Assembly: GCA_004556055.1 (NCBI GenBank)
Contig: SFIW01000013.1
Span: forward strand, 1-51,546
Direction of reading: 5' to 3'
Length of the DNA stretch: 51,546 nucleotides
DNA from: Planctomycetaceae bacterium
Lineage (GTDB): Bacteria; Planctomycetota; Planctomycetia; Pirellulales; Thermoguttaceae
Position 1 is the first letter of the stretch. Every line of letters begins with the position of its first letter. The position numbers and the translations under genes were made by a program. Positions 1 through 8,716 of the stretch are shown here, one piece after another. The notes under the pieces were generated by a model, which worked only from the letters and a program-made list of their open reading frames with translations, had not been told where the DNA came from and ran no database searches.

Positions 1-2
1 CG

Positions 3-449
3 GCGATCGGGGCGGCTCTAGGGGGCGCGTTGGGTGGCGGCGCTTCCATTTACGGGGCGCGATACGACAAATCGCGCAAACGTCTCTCTTTGCGCGTAAG
101 CGAAGGGGTTCTCAAAGCGACGTTGGCGCGCGAAGTCGCCCTCGTCCATCATTTGCAGACGCGCGGCAAGGCGATGGAAGACTCCGTCGCGATAAGAATC
201 CCCGCGCATCCTTCGAATAAGATTGAGCTTCCAATTTTCTGGAATGAACTACGCGACGCCGCAGATCGACGCGAATTTTCGAGTATGTCCGGGTCTAAGG
301 GCGCGGCGGACGACTTGGGCGCGAAACTCAAGGGGCTCGCGGATTTGAAAAGGGTTCTATTGACGGGAGCGCCGCTGAAAACGCGCGACGACGTTCTTCA
401 GACGCTGAGCGAGGAGTTGAGAAAAGCGCTCCCCGATTTCGTGTCGTAA
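3..449 (+). CDS. C-terminal part of an unidentified membrane-anchored protein
   Basis: The frame is open to the left edge of the window, so the true start lies outside it. The first visible residues form a glycine/alanine-rich hydrophobic stretch (GGALGGGAS, glycine-zipper-like) that could be the end of a membrane segment. About 130 mostly charged, helical residues follow, ending in PDFVS. A TTG at position 30 could serve as a start, but the frame continues upstream of it without a stop. I do not recognise a family. It converges on the DUF4416 gene, with only 3 bases between the stop codons. Confidence 0.55.
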   Translation, partial: AIGAALGGALGGGASIYGARYDKSRKRLSLRVSEGVLKATLAREVALVHHLQTRGKAMEDSVAIRIPAHPSNKIELPIFWNELRDAADRREFSSMSGSKGAADDLGAKLKGLADLKRVLLTGAPLKTRDDVLQTLSEELRKALPDFVS

Positions 450-452
450 CGC

Positions 453-1028
453 TTACTTTTGCGCGTTTTTTAGCGCCAAGAGCTGATAGCGCGTTTTGAG
501 ATATTCGCGGCACTGAGTAAAGAACGCTTGATTTTCCTTGTCTTGATAATCCGCGTAGCTCCAGGGGAGAGCTTGCCAGTCCTTTTTCGAATACATAAGG
601 GTCGTTTCCGCGAAGATACCGTCTCGAAGATAGATTCGGTGCGCGTGATCTTTCGTGGAGGCGAGAATTAGCTTCCCGAGTTCGATATATCCAGGATCTA
701 GGTTTAACGGGCGCGGCGTCGCGGCTCGTTGGTTGATAAAGAGATCTTTGCCGATCTGCGCTTCCCATTCGTTCGTTTGGCGTTTGATATCGGCAAGGAC
801 TCCAGGATCGATCAGATTTTGGAAGACCCAAAAGCGTTTCGGAAGCGCCTCGCCCATTTCTTTGGCGTAATATGGAGTGAAGTCGTCGAAGCGATAGGTT
901 TTGCTTTCTAACGCAATCGGCCCGAATTCTCTTTCAGCGAGTTCTTTTCCGCGTTGCATGGCTTCTTCGCTTGCGGCGAAGGCGGCTATTAAAAGTAAAA
1001 CGGGCTTACATTCTCTGATTGCGCCCAT
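453..1028 (-). CDS. DUF4416 family protein
   Basis: This is a 191-residue protein. The N-terminal MGAIRECKPV, the EFGPIALES segment, the FDDFTPYYAKEMG segment, LNLDPGYIELGKLILAST, and KDHAHRIYLRDGIFAETTL are the conserved blocks I associate with DUF4416, a small soluble family of unknown function (sometimes loosely called GTP-binding, with no basis visible here). Its length is normal for the family. The ATG at 1028 is preceded by AAGGAG at about 10 bases, which supports this start. The gene lies downstream of a lipoprotein gene on the same strand, separated by about 265 bases with no clear gene. Confidence 0.85.
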   Translation of the reverse strand: MGAIRECKPVLLLIAAFAASEEAMQRGKELAEREFGPIALESKTYRFDDFTPYYAKEMGEALPKRFWVFQNLIDPGVLADIKRQTNEWEAQIGKDLFINQRAATPRPLNLDPGYIELGKLILASTKDHAHRIYLRDGIFAETTLMYSKKDWQALPWSYADYQDKENQAFFTQCREYLKTRYQLLALKNAQK

Positions 1029-1058
1029 GATAAACGAACTCCTTCTTTTTTGAAAAAG

Positions 1059-1310
1059 TTATCGAATAGTATGAAGAGACTGAGTCTCGCGGAGGAGATT
1101 ACGGCTCCTAATTGGAATTGAAAAGTTTGAAAGAGCTTTGGATTTTTCAAAAGGCTCTTCCGTGAGGATACGGCTTGCGTCCGCCGCCTCGGCGTCGTCT
1201 CTTTGCAATTCAAAGCAGAGCCCCATGAGCCCTTTCTCATAGTCAAGGATGAGCATCCTGCCGAGGGGCAAGAGATAATGCCCGACGCACGTCTCAGTTC
1301 GCGGTTTCAT
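1059..1310 (-). CDS. Doubtful 83-residue reading frame
   Basis: This frame fills the otherwise empty 1029-1293 gap and overlaps the end of the upstream lipoprotein gene by 17 bases. It has no Shine-Dalgarno sequence, no signal peptide and no recognisable motif. The minus strand near 1127-1160 can also form a hairpin with an AAGAG/CTCTT stem, which suggests a 3-prime untranslated region or terminator instead. It is listed only because a small overlapping gene cannot be ruled out by eye. Confidence 0.15.
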   Translation of the reverse strand: MKPRTETCVGHYLLPLGRMLILDYEKGLMGLCFELQRDDAEAADASRILTEEPFEKSKALSNFSIPIRSRNLLRETQSLHTIR

Positions 1311-1764
1311 CGGGCGACTTGTCGACCTTGAGGTTGAAGTTGAAGAAATTCTCCCCCTCGGCGACTTCGACGATCAGTCCCGAGGTTTCGGGATTGGTAT
1401 ACTTGACTGGCACGTCGCAATAAGTTGTAGCGGGGGTGACGATCGCTCCATCTTCATCCAAGACGTCGGGGGACGCGACTCCTTCGTGATTGAAGAAGAC
1501 TCGATACTGACCGACGGGGATAGCGGTAGAGGTAGACTGCCCGGCGGTTTTGAGTTGAAACTCGCCGATTTCGTTGGCGATTCCCGAGGCGAAGGAGCCT
1601 TCGGCGATCGGAGCAAAATAAACGTCTGCGTTGACAAGAGGTTGGGAATCGATTCGAACGATCCCTTCGACTTGTCCGCAGATATTGGAATCCTTTGGCG
1701 CGCATGAAGCGAAGGATAGAGTTAGCGCGATAAAGCAAATGAAAAAATAAAAACGTGGCGTCAT
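1294..1764 (-). CDS. Transthyretin-like / carboxypeptidase-regulatory-like lipoprotein
   Basis: This is a 156-residue secreted lipoprotein. The signal peptide ends in the lipobox FASC, with the lipidated Cys near residue 21. The mature part carries the pattern G-x-V-x-hydrophobic-D-x-x-P-L-x-x-A-x-V-x-F-x-P, then a DE-IGEFQLKT-like strand and a PVGQYRVFF strand. This is the small beta-sandwich often found in planctomycetal lipoproteins next to DUF1559 genes. Its molecular role is unknown; surface structural roles are usually assumed. It follows the broken DUF1559 gene on the same strand, but a terminator separates them and it has its own promoter, which would give an almost leaderless transcript. 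It is a paralogue of the 3131-3595 gene. Confidence 0.82.
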   Translation of the reverse strand: MTPRFYFFICFIALTLSFASCAPKDSNICGQVEGIVRIDSQPLVNADVYFAPIAEGSFASGIANEIGEFQLKTAGQSTSTAIPVGQYRVFFNHEGVASPDVLDEDGAIVTPATTYCDVPVKYTNPETSGLIVEVAEGENFFNFNLKVDKSPDETAN

Positions 1765-1773
1765 GGTAAAGTC

Positions 1774-1802
1774 ATTATAGAATATAAAAAAAAGAACGTC
1801 AA
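1774..1802 (-). promoter_or_regulatory. Sigma-70-type promoter of the 1294-1764 lipoprotein
   Basis: Read on the minus strand, a TTGACG -35 box (1802-1797) and a perfect TATAAT -10 box (1779-1774) are separated by exactly 17 bases. Only 9 bases lie between the -10 box and the ATG at 1764. Transcription starting at the usual distance would begin about 2 bases before the start codon, and no Shine-Dalgarno sequence fits. The -35 box lies inside the preceding terminator hairpin. Confidence 0.7.
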
Positions 1803-1820
1803 CGTTATCGACGTTCTTTT
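1785..1820 (-). terminator. Rho-independent terminator after the DUF1559 pseudogene
   Basis: AAAAGAACGTC (1790-1800) and GACGTTCTTTT (1810-1820) form a perfect 11-bp stem with a 9-base loop. On the minus strand the stem runs into eight T residues. It ends transcripts coming from the DUF1559 gene at 1879. Confidence 0.8.
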
Positions 1821-1878
1821 ATGCCAAAAGCTTAACACGAGGCGCATAAACGTCTTAGACGGACGCGCCCAATTTAAA

Positions 1879-2978
1879 TCAGAGAGAGACCGTTTCGCCG
1901 GCGGAGGGAGTCGCCATCGCACCCCAGACGCCGCGCTTGGATTTACCGGTGTAAGATTTGTTGCAAGGTTCGCTGGTATTACCGCAGTCAACTGTTTCAG
2001 AAACGAAACGGACGGAACCGTCCATCATCGCGACGTTGACGCCGCCGGAGTGGTTGCTGGAAGCGGAGATCAACATCGGGCGATCCCACAGATTCTCATG
2101 AGAAGAGGAGCAGCTAGGAGCGTTCGGAGGGAGAACGGCTTGGAAGTTGGTGTTCGCATAGTTCGCATTGTTCCAACGACGACCCTTTTCACTGTAGTAG
2201 GCTTTGACGCCAGTTTTGTACTGGTTCGAAGCGCTGGAGTCGCGCATGTTTAAGCAATTAGTGGGATTGGTTTGAATCGTCTGAGTAAGATACGCGATAC
2301 CAGATCTGATATTCATATCAGTAATGTTGGGGTCAGAGACGCAGACTTCGGAGAAGCCCATGGTGTTGCTCGTACCGTCGGTGAGCGTCGCAAGTGTCGT
2401 TTTACCAGCTTTACCGCTGACAAAAACGCCGCGGCGATTCTTGTTCTGATTGTCGTCGCTGTTCGCGAAGGAGGTGTCGCCGTTGCAAGTCGCATAGCTA
2501 CAACGAGAGATGTGGTTAGTTTCACCCTTGGCGCCGAAAGCGCGTCCATCGGAGGGGCAAAGGAAACCGTCGATAGCAACGGTATAGGGGTTGCGGGTAG
2601 CGTTCGTAGGAATGGTGCTGCCGTTAGTCGGAGAAGGAGAGTAATTAGCGTCGTTTTTCGCAACGGCGTTTTGGAAATCGGTGACGATTTCCGTGAAGAG
2701 CGCCTGCTGTTCGATATAGGGGAGGAGGAGGCACTGAGCGGAGACTCGATCAAGACGCTTCTTGATGGTGTCATTGCTCGTGTCGAAAGCGCCAGTTCTC
2801 CAATAGAGGTCCTTAAACTGGTTGGGAATACGGCCCTGAGCGTCGGCGAAGTTCTGGACGGCTAGACCGAGCTGTTTCAGGTTATTTGTGCACTGCATAC
2901 GACGGGCCGCTTCACGAGCCGCTTGAACGGCGGGAAGGAGGAGGCCGATGAGGATACCGATAGACGAGATTTAGACAT
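1879..2978 (-). pseudogene. DUF1559 prepilin-like gene with broken N-terminus
   Basis: The body is an intact DUF1559 protein: PAVQAAREAARRMQCTNNLKQLGLA near the start, a long secreted domain, and SSNHSGGVNVAMMDGSVRFV near the end (the H-x9-DG signature). The expected prepilin signal (G|FTLVELLVV) is missing. A good start, ATG at 2978 with GGGAG 8 bases upstream, encodes MSKSR and then enters the wrong frame. The correct frame resumes at ISSIGILIGLLLPAVQ, but a TAA stands directly before it. The earliest in-frame ATG is internal (2898) and would give a protein with no export or pilin-processing signal. The simplest reading is a recent deletion of the signal segment. A sequencing error is less likely, because the missing piece is tens of bases. 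Confidence 0.75.
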
Positions 2979-3010
2979 TGAAATAACTCCCAATTGAAAT
3001 AACTCCCAAA
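2977..3010 (-). repeat. 16-bp tandem duplication containing the ribosome binding site
   Basis: The 16-base unit TTGGGAGTTATTTCAA (minus strand) occurs twice in direct succession just before the ATG at 2978. Each copy carries a GGGAG Shine-Dalgarno sequence. It lies directly upstream of the broken prepilin start. Confidence 0.8.
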
Positions 3011-3029
3011 ATTCCCTGCTAGGGCGTCT

Positions 3030-3065
3030 TTGACGCATATGCTCTGCTCTCGATGAGAGCTTCAA
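3030..3065 (-). other. Two short hairpins between lipoprotein and DUF1559 gene
   Basis: The minus strand contains GCTCTC-ATC-GAGAGC and, a little further on, GCGTC-AAA-GACGC. Both are perfect stems with 3-base loops, and neither has a T-run. They lie in the space between the 3131-3595 lipoprotein gene and the broken DUF1559 gene and could limit read-through or stabilise the upstream mRNA. Confidence 0.4.
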
Positions 3066-3130
3066 ATTCCAGGGAAGGTATATAAACGGACGAGGACGCG
3101 CAACACAAATCGTCTTCGTTAGTTGTTTAA

Positions 3131-3595
3131 TCATTCCGACTCAAGATTGAAATCGAAGGTGTTCTTACCCTTGACGACCTCTGCGGTGAAACCGGAAGTT
3201 TCCGGATCGCCATACTTTGCGGGAAGATCGTTTTCGGTTTCGCCTTCTTCAACGACTTCAACTTCGTCGCCGTCCTCGTTTATCTTGGTGACGACTTCTT
3301 CAGGCTTAATGACGATTTCATGTTGAAAGTGAATCTTATAGTTTCCAACGGTGGTTCCGCCAATGGAGCCGGAAGCGGTTTGAAGTTGATAAACACCCTG
3401 TGCGTCGGTTTGCCCAAAAGCGGGGGCTCCGTCGCCAACAGGAGTGAAATAGACGAGGGCGTCGGCGAGAGGCTGGCCGTCAAGGGTCACGACGCCGGAG
3501 ACCTTTTCGATCTTGAGGTTATTTTTAGAACCGCACGCGGGCAACATCAACGCGCAGACAAGAACAAGCGCGCTAAAGACAAACGTTTTATTCAT
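3131..3595 (-). CDS. Transthyretin-like / carboxypeptidase-regulatory-like lipoprotein
   Basis: This is a 154-residue lipoprotein with signal peptide and lipobox LPAC (Cys near residue 21). The mature domain has VSGVVTLDGQPLADALVYFTP, then TDAQGVYQLQT and VGNYKIHF strands, and a late PAKYGDPETSGFTAEV block. The same ending (Y-x-[DN]PETSG) is seen in the 1294-1764 paralogue. An acidic insertion (EDGDEVEVVEEGETE) sits near residue 115. It is a small exported beta-sandwich protein of unknown role. It lies directly upstream of the DUF1559 gene on the same strand, the usual pairing in planctomycetes. A candidate promoter lies about 100 bases upstream. Confidence 0.83.
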   Translation of the reverse strand: MNKTFVFSALVLVCALMLPACGSKNNLKIEKVSGVVTLDGQPLADALVYFTPVGDGAPAFGQTDAQGVYQLQTASGSIGGTTVGNYKIHFQHEIVIKPEEVVTKINEDGDEVEVVEEGETENDLPAKYGDPETSGFTAEVVKGKNTFDFNLESE

Positions 3596-3694
3596 GTTGA
3601 AGATCTCAAAAGCTTTACAATTTGAATGTTAAACCGGGATTCAAACGCTATCCGCTTGTCCCGAGGCGATTTCGACAAAGGTCGATTAGACACA

Positions 3695-3721
3695 ATTCTA
3701 CATCTCTGACAGTTTTGTCAA
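3695..3721 (-). promoter_or_regulatory. Candidate promoter with overlapping inverted repeat
   Basis: On the minus strand TTGACA (3721-3716) and TAGAAT (3700-3695) are spaced by 15 bases, slightly short of the ideal. The palindrome TGACA-AAAC-TGTCA (3720-3707) overlaps the -35 box and could be an operator. It is oriented towards the 3131-3595 lipoprotein. Confidence 0.45.
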
Positions 3722-3873
3722 GCCGTAAAAATAGTATATGTAAAAAGTATGTAAAGAACAACGTCAGCGTTGGATTTTTTGTACTAAAAAATCGTTCTCG
3801 TACGAAATGTTAGATAGTTAAGATCCGTTTTTTTTTTTCAGAAATCTTCGAATATTTTTCATTTGTAATGATT

Positions 3874-4746
3874 TCAAACGAGAACGAGGCGACCGTCGAG
3901 CATGTCGGGAAGCTTTTCCCGAACAGTCGTATCAATTTCTCGAGAAGAATAGCGGATGCTAAAGTGAGAGGCGATAATTTTCTTGTTCTGAAATTTTTCA
4001 CGACGATTGACGTAGTCGTCCAACTGCATATGACCCGCCAGAGGATTGAGATCGTTTCCTTGGGGAATATGCGTCATCTCCGTAATGAGAACGTCCGCGC
4101 GATACATGTCTGGGTTCTCGTCAAGTCCTCGAGAAGAACTATCTCCCAGGAAAGCGACGCGTGGGAAACGTTGCTCATAAGAAATCTGAACTCCTCGTTG
4201 GTTGAGTTCTCTAATTTCATCCCCCGAGAGTTCAAGGTACTCTGGTCGGAGCTTTTTCCTCTTTTCCCAAACGATGTAGCCGACGGACGGAACGGTGTGC
4301 CATGTTTTGTGGACGGTGACGAGGAGCTCTCGCGATAGATCGATTTCGTCGCCGGGCTTTACGCCGATAATTTCGCAAGGCATGACGCTCTGTTCGAGCC
4401 TTGAAAACGCGGCAAGCAACTGGCGCAAATCCCCGACCTTTTGTTCTGGAATATAGATTGTCGGAGGAGTCATATCCATCATTCTTCGACGCGCTATGTA
4501 AGCGGGTAGGGCGAGGATGTGATCCATGTGCGCGTGAGATACGAAATATCGCGGGATCCCCATGAATTCCCAGGGTTGCCACCCAAGATCAAATCCGAGC
4601 TTGAATTCAGGTATTCGCCAGAACGTCATGACCGGCGCGCGCGAATAACCTTCTACCGTAAAACTATCGCATTTCACTTGGCGGTAAATTGAGGTTTCGG
4701 CGCCCGAGACGGGGTAATTCTTCTGCGACTTTTTCCTTTCAGCCAT
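3874..4746 (-). CDS. Metallo-beta-lactamase-fold protein, RNase Z-like
   Basis: This is a 290-residue soluble protein. The metal-binding motif SHAHMDH (HxHxDH) lies about 70 residues in, followed by a His in TVHKTWHTVPS, an Asp in AFLGDSS, and a late ASHFSIRY histidine. This arrangement resembles the RNase Z/ElaC branch of the metallo-beta-lactamase fold, which processes tRNA 3-prime ends. The typical exosite arm is not obvious, so another hydrolase role is possible. I place the start at 4746 (MAERKK), which has AAAGGG 5 bases upstream; a longer frame to 4827 has no ribosome site. It lies 88 bases downstream of the AsmA-like gene and may be cotranscribed with it. Confidence 0.75.
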   Translation of the reverse strand: MAERKKSQKNYPVSGAETSIYRQVKCDSFTVEGYSRAPVMTFWRIPEFKLGFDLGWQPWEFMGIPRYFVSHAHMDHILALPAYIARRRMMDMTPPTIYIPEQKVGDLRQLLAAFSRLEQSVMPCEIIGVKPGDEIDLSRELLVTVHKTWHTVPSVGYIVWEKRKKLRPEYLELSGDEIRELNQRGVQISYEQRFPRVAFLGDSSSRGLDENPDMYRADVLITEMTHIPQGNDLNPLAGHMQLDDYVNRREKFQNKKIIASHFSIRYSSREIDTTVREKLPDMLDGRLVLV

Positions 4747-4834
4747 ACAAACCCTTTCTTTACTGTCTGTTCGCGACGCCCTTCTCCGTAAAACGAAAAA
4801 TTTTACCATGAGTTTGATACTCGGCAAGAGGATT

Positions 4835-7800
4835 TTATTCGTTCTTGTCGCTTCCCCCGACGAATTTTTTGATTGCGTCGCGCACAGGCTTCGCGCGTTC
4901 TTCGGGAGCCGCCTCCTCGGGAGTCGGCTCTTGTTCGGGGAAGATGCTCCACCACGCCTTTTTAAGCCCCGGTAGGTTTTCCTGCTGTATCACGGGGGAG
5001 GCGAGATTTCCTTCGACGCGAATTTGAGCGATCTGGTCGCCAGCGGCTCCGATGACGTCGGAAAGGATAGGGATTTGAGATTTTTGGTTTCCTAACCTTG
5101 AATTCAGAGTCAAGTCGACGAGTTGTTCCTTTCCGCGAATAGTGAGCCATCCGTCGCCAAAGAGAGTGAGCGCGTCTCCTTCGAGGAGAACGCGTGTGAG
5201 TTTTACGTGATCGCTTAGCACTTTGAAGTCGACGTCGCAGGAACCGAAAGCGTTCTCTCCTGGGTTTTTAACGCTTAACAAGCTGAGAATTTTTACGATT
5301 TGAGGGAGTTCGTAGAGCTGAGCTTCTCGAATTTCGACGCTTCCTTCCCCTTTAAGCGCGGCGGTGTTCTTTCCTTCGCCTTGCAAGGCTAACGACATGT
5401 TGACGCGACCTTTGAGAGGCTTGGAACCAGGGGCAAAAACGCGCAGCGCTTGATCCAGCGCGGAATTTTCAAGTTTGGCGTTGAGACGGTACGTCTGATC
5501 CTGCGCGCCCAAATAAACCCCGTCGCAACTAATTCGACCGCCGAAGACGTCTGCTTCGATCGAACGGAGCCCCGAGGCGCGATCGAAATTGGAAGGCGTC
5601 TTTCGCGCAGAAAGCGCCGATGAAGACGACGCGTCGCTAGAAGTTTGGGAGGATAAAAGGTCGCGTGAAATCGTTTGTTGAGTTTGTCCGCGGAGGACGC
5701 GAGGGGACGTCGACGCCGAGAGGATCTGATACGTAGGATCCGCGTCGATCTTCTCTCGCACAAAAGGATCGGAGTAGACGGGCGTATTCCGGATCAAAGG
5801 CGCGTCGGTTCCCCAGAAAAAGTCGGCGCCGTTATAGTAAAGAGGCCCCCGCATATTTGAGACTTGCGCGTCCTTATAAAAGAAGGAGTCAAGATCCAGT
5901 TCTCCATAAATCAGCGGACTCGTATTCTGAAGAGCGACCCCGTAAGTTCGAAACCTTCCGCATATCGCGGCGACCGCCTCGCCTGGAAGGGTGGAGTTTT
6001 GCTGCGCGATAAAGCGTAGATTCCAAGCGTATTTTCTCTTTGCCGCAGGATCTGCGGGACTCGTAATGCGAACGGAGCCGTCGACGTTGAAGAATCCTAC
6101 GGGCTTCAAGAATGACAGGAATTTCTGCGTGTCTTTTCCGGCGACGCTTTGTAAATCTCGGTCGACTTGTAGCTGATCGACGCGCAAAGGCGAAACGTCG
6201 ACGACGCGTCCAACGCCCGGCACATTTTGGCTCACGACATTTGCGGAGCACGTCGTAACGCCGCTTCGAGCGCGGAGGTCGGAAATCGTTAGTCGACCTT
6301 CCCTCCATGATACTTTTCCCTCGACGTCCGAAAGAGGATAGGGGAAACCATTGGGTTGGAAAGAGGTTGATCCGGGGATCGGTTGGGCGTCGAATTGGAG
6401 CGCTAGCCGATTTTCATCGGTTCTGAAACCGACGCGAATTTGACCGTCGGCCTTTCCTTCGAGTTTAAGTTCTTTCAGGAGCTCTTTTCCGTCGTAATGT
6501 TCCAGCGCCGCGATAAGTTCTTCTCCGAGCGGGAAACGACGAACGTTTGCCGCCAACAGGAAACGCCAATCTTCCGCAGGCAACTTGGCTCCCGCAACTT
6601 CGGGAATCCCCGTGAAGTATTTCAAAGGAGCGGGAGACTCTTCCAACAAAAGGGGAAATTTCTCGGGTAATGCGAGGGAGCGTAGATTCGCGCTTGCGTT
6701 CTTTAGACGGACGTTTTCCCTTTCAAAGGCGCGCCGCAAAAGGGAGAATCCTTTTCCCGAGACAAGAGAACCGGCGGCGGCAAGGGCGGCTCCCCCGCTT
6801 TTCCCCGAGAGTTGAGAGATCGCCCAAGCTTCGTCGCGTAGGAAGATTTTCCCCGCGACTCCGGAGATTGGAAGGGGAAAGTAGTCGTATCGTAAAGAGG
6901 CTCCCGAGAGGTCGACGGCGGCTTCAACGGCGAGGGGCTCTTCGGGGCGAGCGTCTTTGTCATAAAGGATTCGTACGCGCGCGCCGATAGCGCCGGAAGG
7001 ATGGAGCGAGTCGACGAGGGTTCGCGCTTGTGAGGGCAACGCGTTCAAAACGCGCGCGTCGATGGCGCGATTGTCGACGCGCGCGTCGAATTGTCCGCGC
7101 GGATTGGTCATGACGTCGGCGAAGAATCCTTGAGCGACGATCGGGGGCGCGTCCGGCGCCGAGGCGAGGTCGATCGCGAGGGCTCCTTCCGCGTTGAGCG
7201 AGAGGGTTCCGTGCAGTTCTTCCAACGGGTAGGGGAAGACGATCGGATAAAAGGAAAGGTTGTTGACGGAGGCGACGACGCTACGAGGCGCCCATTCGTC
7301 GTCTGCGGCTGAGGATTTTTCCATTTGTACGTCGAAGGACGCCTTTCCTTCGAAGGAGTAGTCGGCGAGGAAGTCGAGAAGCTTATTGATTTTTGGCGCG
7401 TCGTTTGCGAGGAGCTTTTGAGCGCGGCGGAGCGTGTCGGCGAAAACAGAATCGGAGACGGATATGTTGTCGAATTGAACGCGCGCGAAGGAATTTTGTC
7501 CAACGACGCTCTGAAACGCCGCTTTGACGGAGGACTGGCCGCAGACGGCGGTCGCGCGTCGCAACTCGATCTTATCGTCTTCTATAAGGTAAAACGCGTT
7601 GACGTCGGACGCCGGGTAATTGAGGATCGGAGACGATAACGCGGCGTTGGCGAGAGAGCCTTCGATTTTCCAAGAGCCGATTTCGAGGGAATCGTCTTTG
7701 CTGCTTAAAGAGAAGGAGAGGGAGGTTTTTCCCTGAGCGCCTTCGAGGAGTTTGAGCTGTTCAGGAAACGCCGAGCGCGCGACGGCGACGAGCGCGGCGA

Positions 7801-8716
7801 GATCGAAATTGGCGACGGAACCGGAGAGACTCCACTCGTCTTCGGATAATTCGCCGACGCCGCGAATCGATTCGACGTAAGGGTTGGAGACGAAGAATTT
7901 AATCTCCCATCCCCCCGCCTTTTGAGGGGAATTTGAAGCGGAGGAGAGCGTTTCTTCGGGTTGGGATTCGACTTCGAAAGACGGTTGATAGCTTACGAAA
8001 CCGTATCTTGCGGAATTCGGCGAGTCTAAGGCGACGGCGGGAGCGACGCTTTGATAGAGAGAAGTTTCGGGGAGAGGCGCCTCTTCTTCCAGCGGCGTTT
8101 GAGAGGATTGGGGAGGGTTCGCGTCATTCGGATTTAGGGGACGTAAAGCGCGCGGCGCGATCGAGAGCGCTAGGCCGGAAAAATTTGTGGTTCCGAGGAG
8201 AAGGGCGGCGTCGTCGACTTGCACAGAGAAGTTGGGATCGAGTTGCGAATTCCCCATGGGGATCAGTTCGGCGAAGGCGTCGCGCAGTTGCAAAACGCCT
8301 CCCTCGACATTTAGAACAGGCCGCTTGATATTGAGGGATAGGATCTTCGGAACGCCTCGCAAGACCGTTTTGGGGCTGATAGGAGAGGCGACGTATATTT
8401 CCTCAACGGCTAAGAGGGGCGTTGCGTCTTTAGGGCCCCTCCTTTTGCGCCATTCGAGATTATGGATTCGGACCCCTCGATTTGAGTCGAGCCTCACGTC
8501 TTTGAAGGAGACTTCGAAATCGGGATAGGAAGCGTTTAAGGAGCGAGCCACAGCGTTACGGAGCTGAGAATCGACGTTCTTGTAGACGAGGAAAGCCGCG
8601 ACGGCTAATGTTACGACGAGAAGAAAGGCTCCCCAGAGACAAATATGTTTTATTTTGCGCAGGACTTTATAGGAGCCGCGCCGACGCAATGCAAGATTTT
8701 TTTGTGCAGATTTCAT
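4835..8716 (-). CDS. Large AsmA-like membrane-anchored protein
   Basis: This is a protein of nearly 1300 residues. A basic N-terminus precedes a single membrane helix (CLWGAFLLVVTLAVAAFLVY), followed by more than 1200 residues rich in beta-strand repeats. The C-terminal part (EGSVEIREAQLYELPQIVKIL, then LEGDALTLFGDGWLTIRGKEQLVDLTL) matches the AsmA/YhdP-type C-terminal region, whose relatives form long lipid-transfer bridges or chaperones between inner and outer membrane. A Ser/Pro/acidic low-complexity insert lies around residues 200-270. The start is uncertain: ATG at 8716 or TTG at 8746, neither with a clear ribosome site. It is transcribed divergently from the sigma factor gene and followed by the metallo-beta-lactamase-fold gene. 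Confidence 0.72.
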   Translation of the reverse strand: MKSAQKNLALRRRGSYKVLRKIKHICLWGAFLLVVTLAVAAFLVYKNVDSQLRNAVARSLNASYPDFEVSFKDVRLDSNRGVRIHNLEWRKRRGPKDATPLLAVEEIYVASPISPKTVLRGVPKILSLNIKRPVLNVEGGVLQLRDAFAELIPMGNSQLDPNFSVQVDDAALLLGTTNFSGLALSIAPRALRPLNPNDANPPQSSQTPLEEEAPLPETSLYQSVAPAVALDSPNSARYGFVSYQPSFEVESQPEETLSSASNSPQKAGGWEIKFFVSNPYVESIRGVGELSEDEWSLSGSVANFDLAALVAVARSAFPEQLKLLEGAQGKTSLSFSLSSKDDSLEIGSWKIEGSLANAALSSPILNYPASDVNAFYLIEDDKIELRRATAVCGQSSVKAAFQSVVGQNSFARVQFDNISVSDSVFADTLRRAQKLLANDAPKINKLLDFLADYSFEGKASFDVQMEKSSAADDEWAPRSVVASVNNLSFYPIVFPYPLEELHGTLSLNAEGALAIDLASAPDAPPIVAQGFFADVMTNPRGQFDARVDNRAIDARVLNALPSQARTLVDSLHPSGAIGARVRILYDKDARPEEPLAVEAAVDLSGASLRYDYFPLPISGVAGKIFLRDEAWAISQLSGKSGGAALAAAGSLVSGKGFSLLRRAFERENVRLKNASANLRSLALPEKFPLLLEESPAPLKYFTGIPEVAGAKLPAEDWRFLLAANVRRFPLGEELIAALEHYDGKELLKELKLEGKADGQIRVGFRTDENRLALQFDAQPIPGSTSFQPNGFPYPLSDVEGKVSWREGRLTISDLRARSGVTTCSANVVSQNVPGVGRVVDVSPLRVDQLQVDRDLQSVAGKDTQKFLSFLKPVGFFNVDGSVRITSPADPAAKRKYAWNLRFIAQQNSTLPGEAVAAICGRFRTYGVALQNTSPLIYGELDLDSFFYKDAQVSNMRGPLYYNGADFFWGTDAPLIRNTPVYSDPFVREKIDADPTYQILSASTSPRVLRGQTQQTISRDLLSSQTSSDASSSSALSARKTPSNFDRASGLRSIEADVFGGRISCDGVYLGAQDQTYRLNAKLENSALDQALRVFAPGSKPLKGRVNMSLALQGEGKNTAALKGEGSVEIREAQLYELPQIVKILSLLSVKNPGENAFGSCDVDFKVLSDHVKLTRVLLEGDALTLFGDGWLTIRGKEQLVDLTLNSRLGNQKSQIPILSDVIGAAGDQIAQIRVEGNLASPVIQQENLPGLKKAWWSIFPEQEPTPEEAAPEERAKPVRDAIKKFVGGSDKNE

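Noticed and set aside
3755..3782. CAACG/CGTTG hairpin with a plus-strand T-run considered as a terminator
   Set aside because: No plus-strand gene ends there, and the stem is only 5 bp. On the minus strand, where it could serve the metallo-beta-lactamase-fold gene, the T-run is weak.
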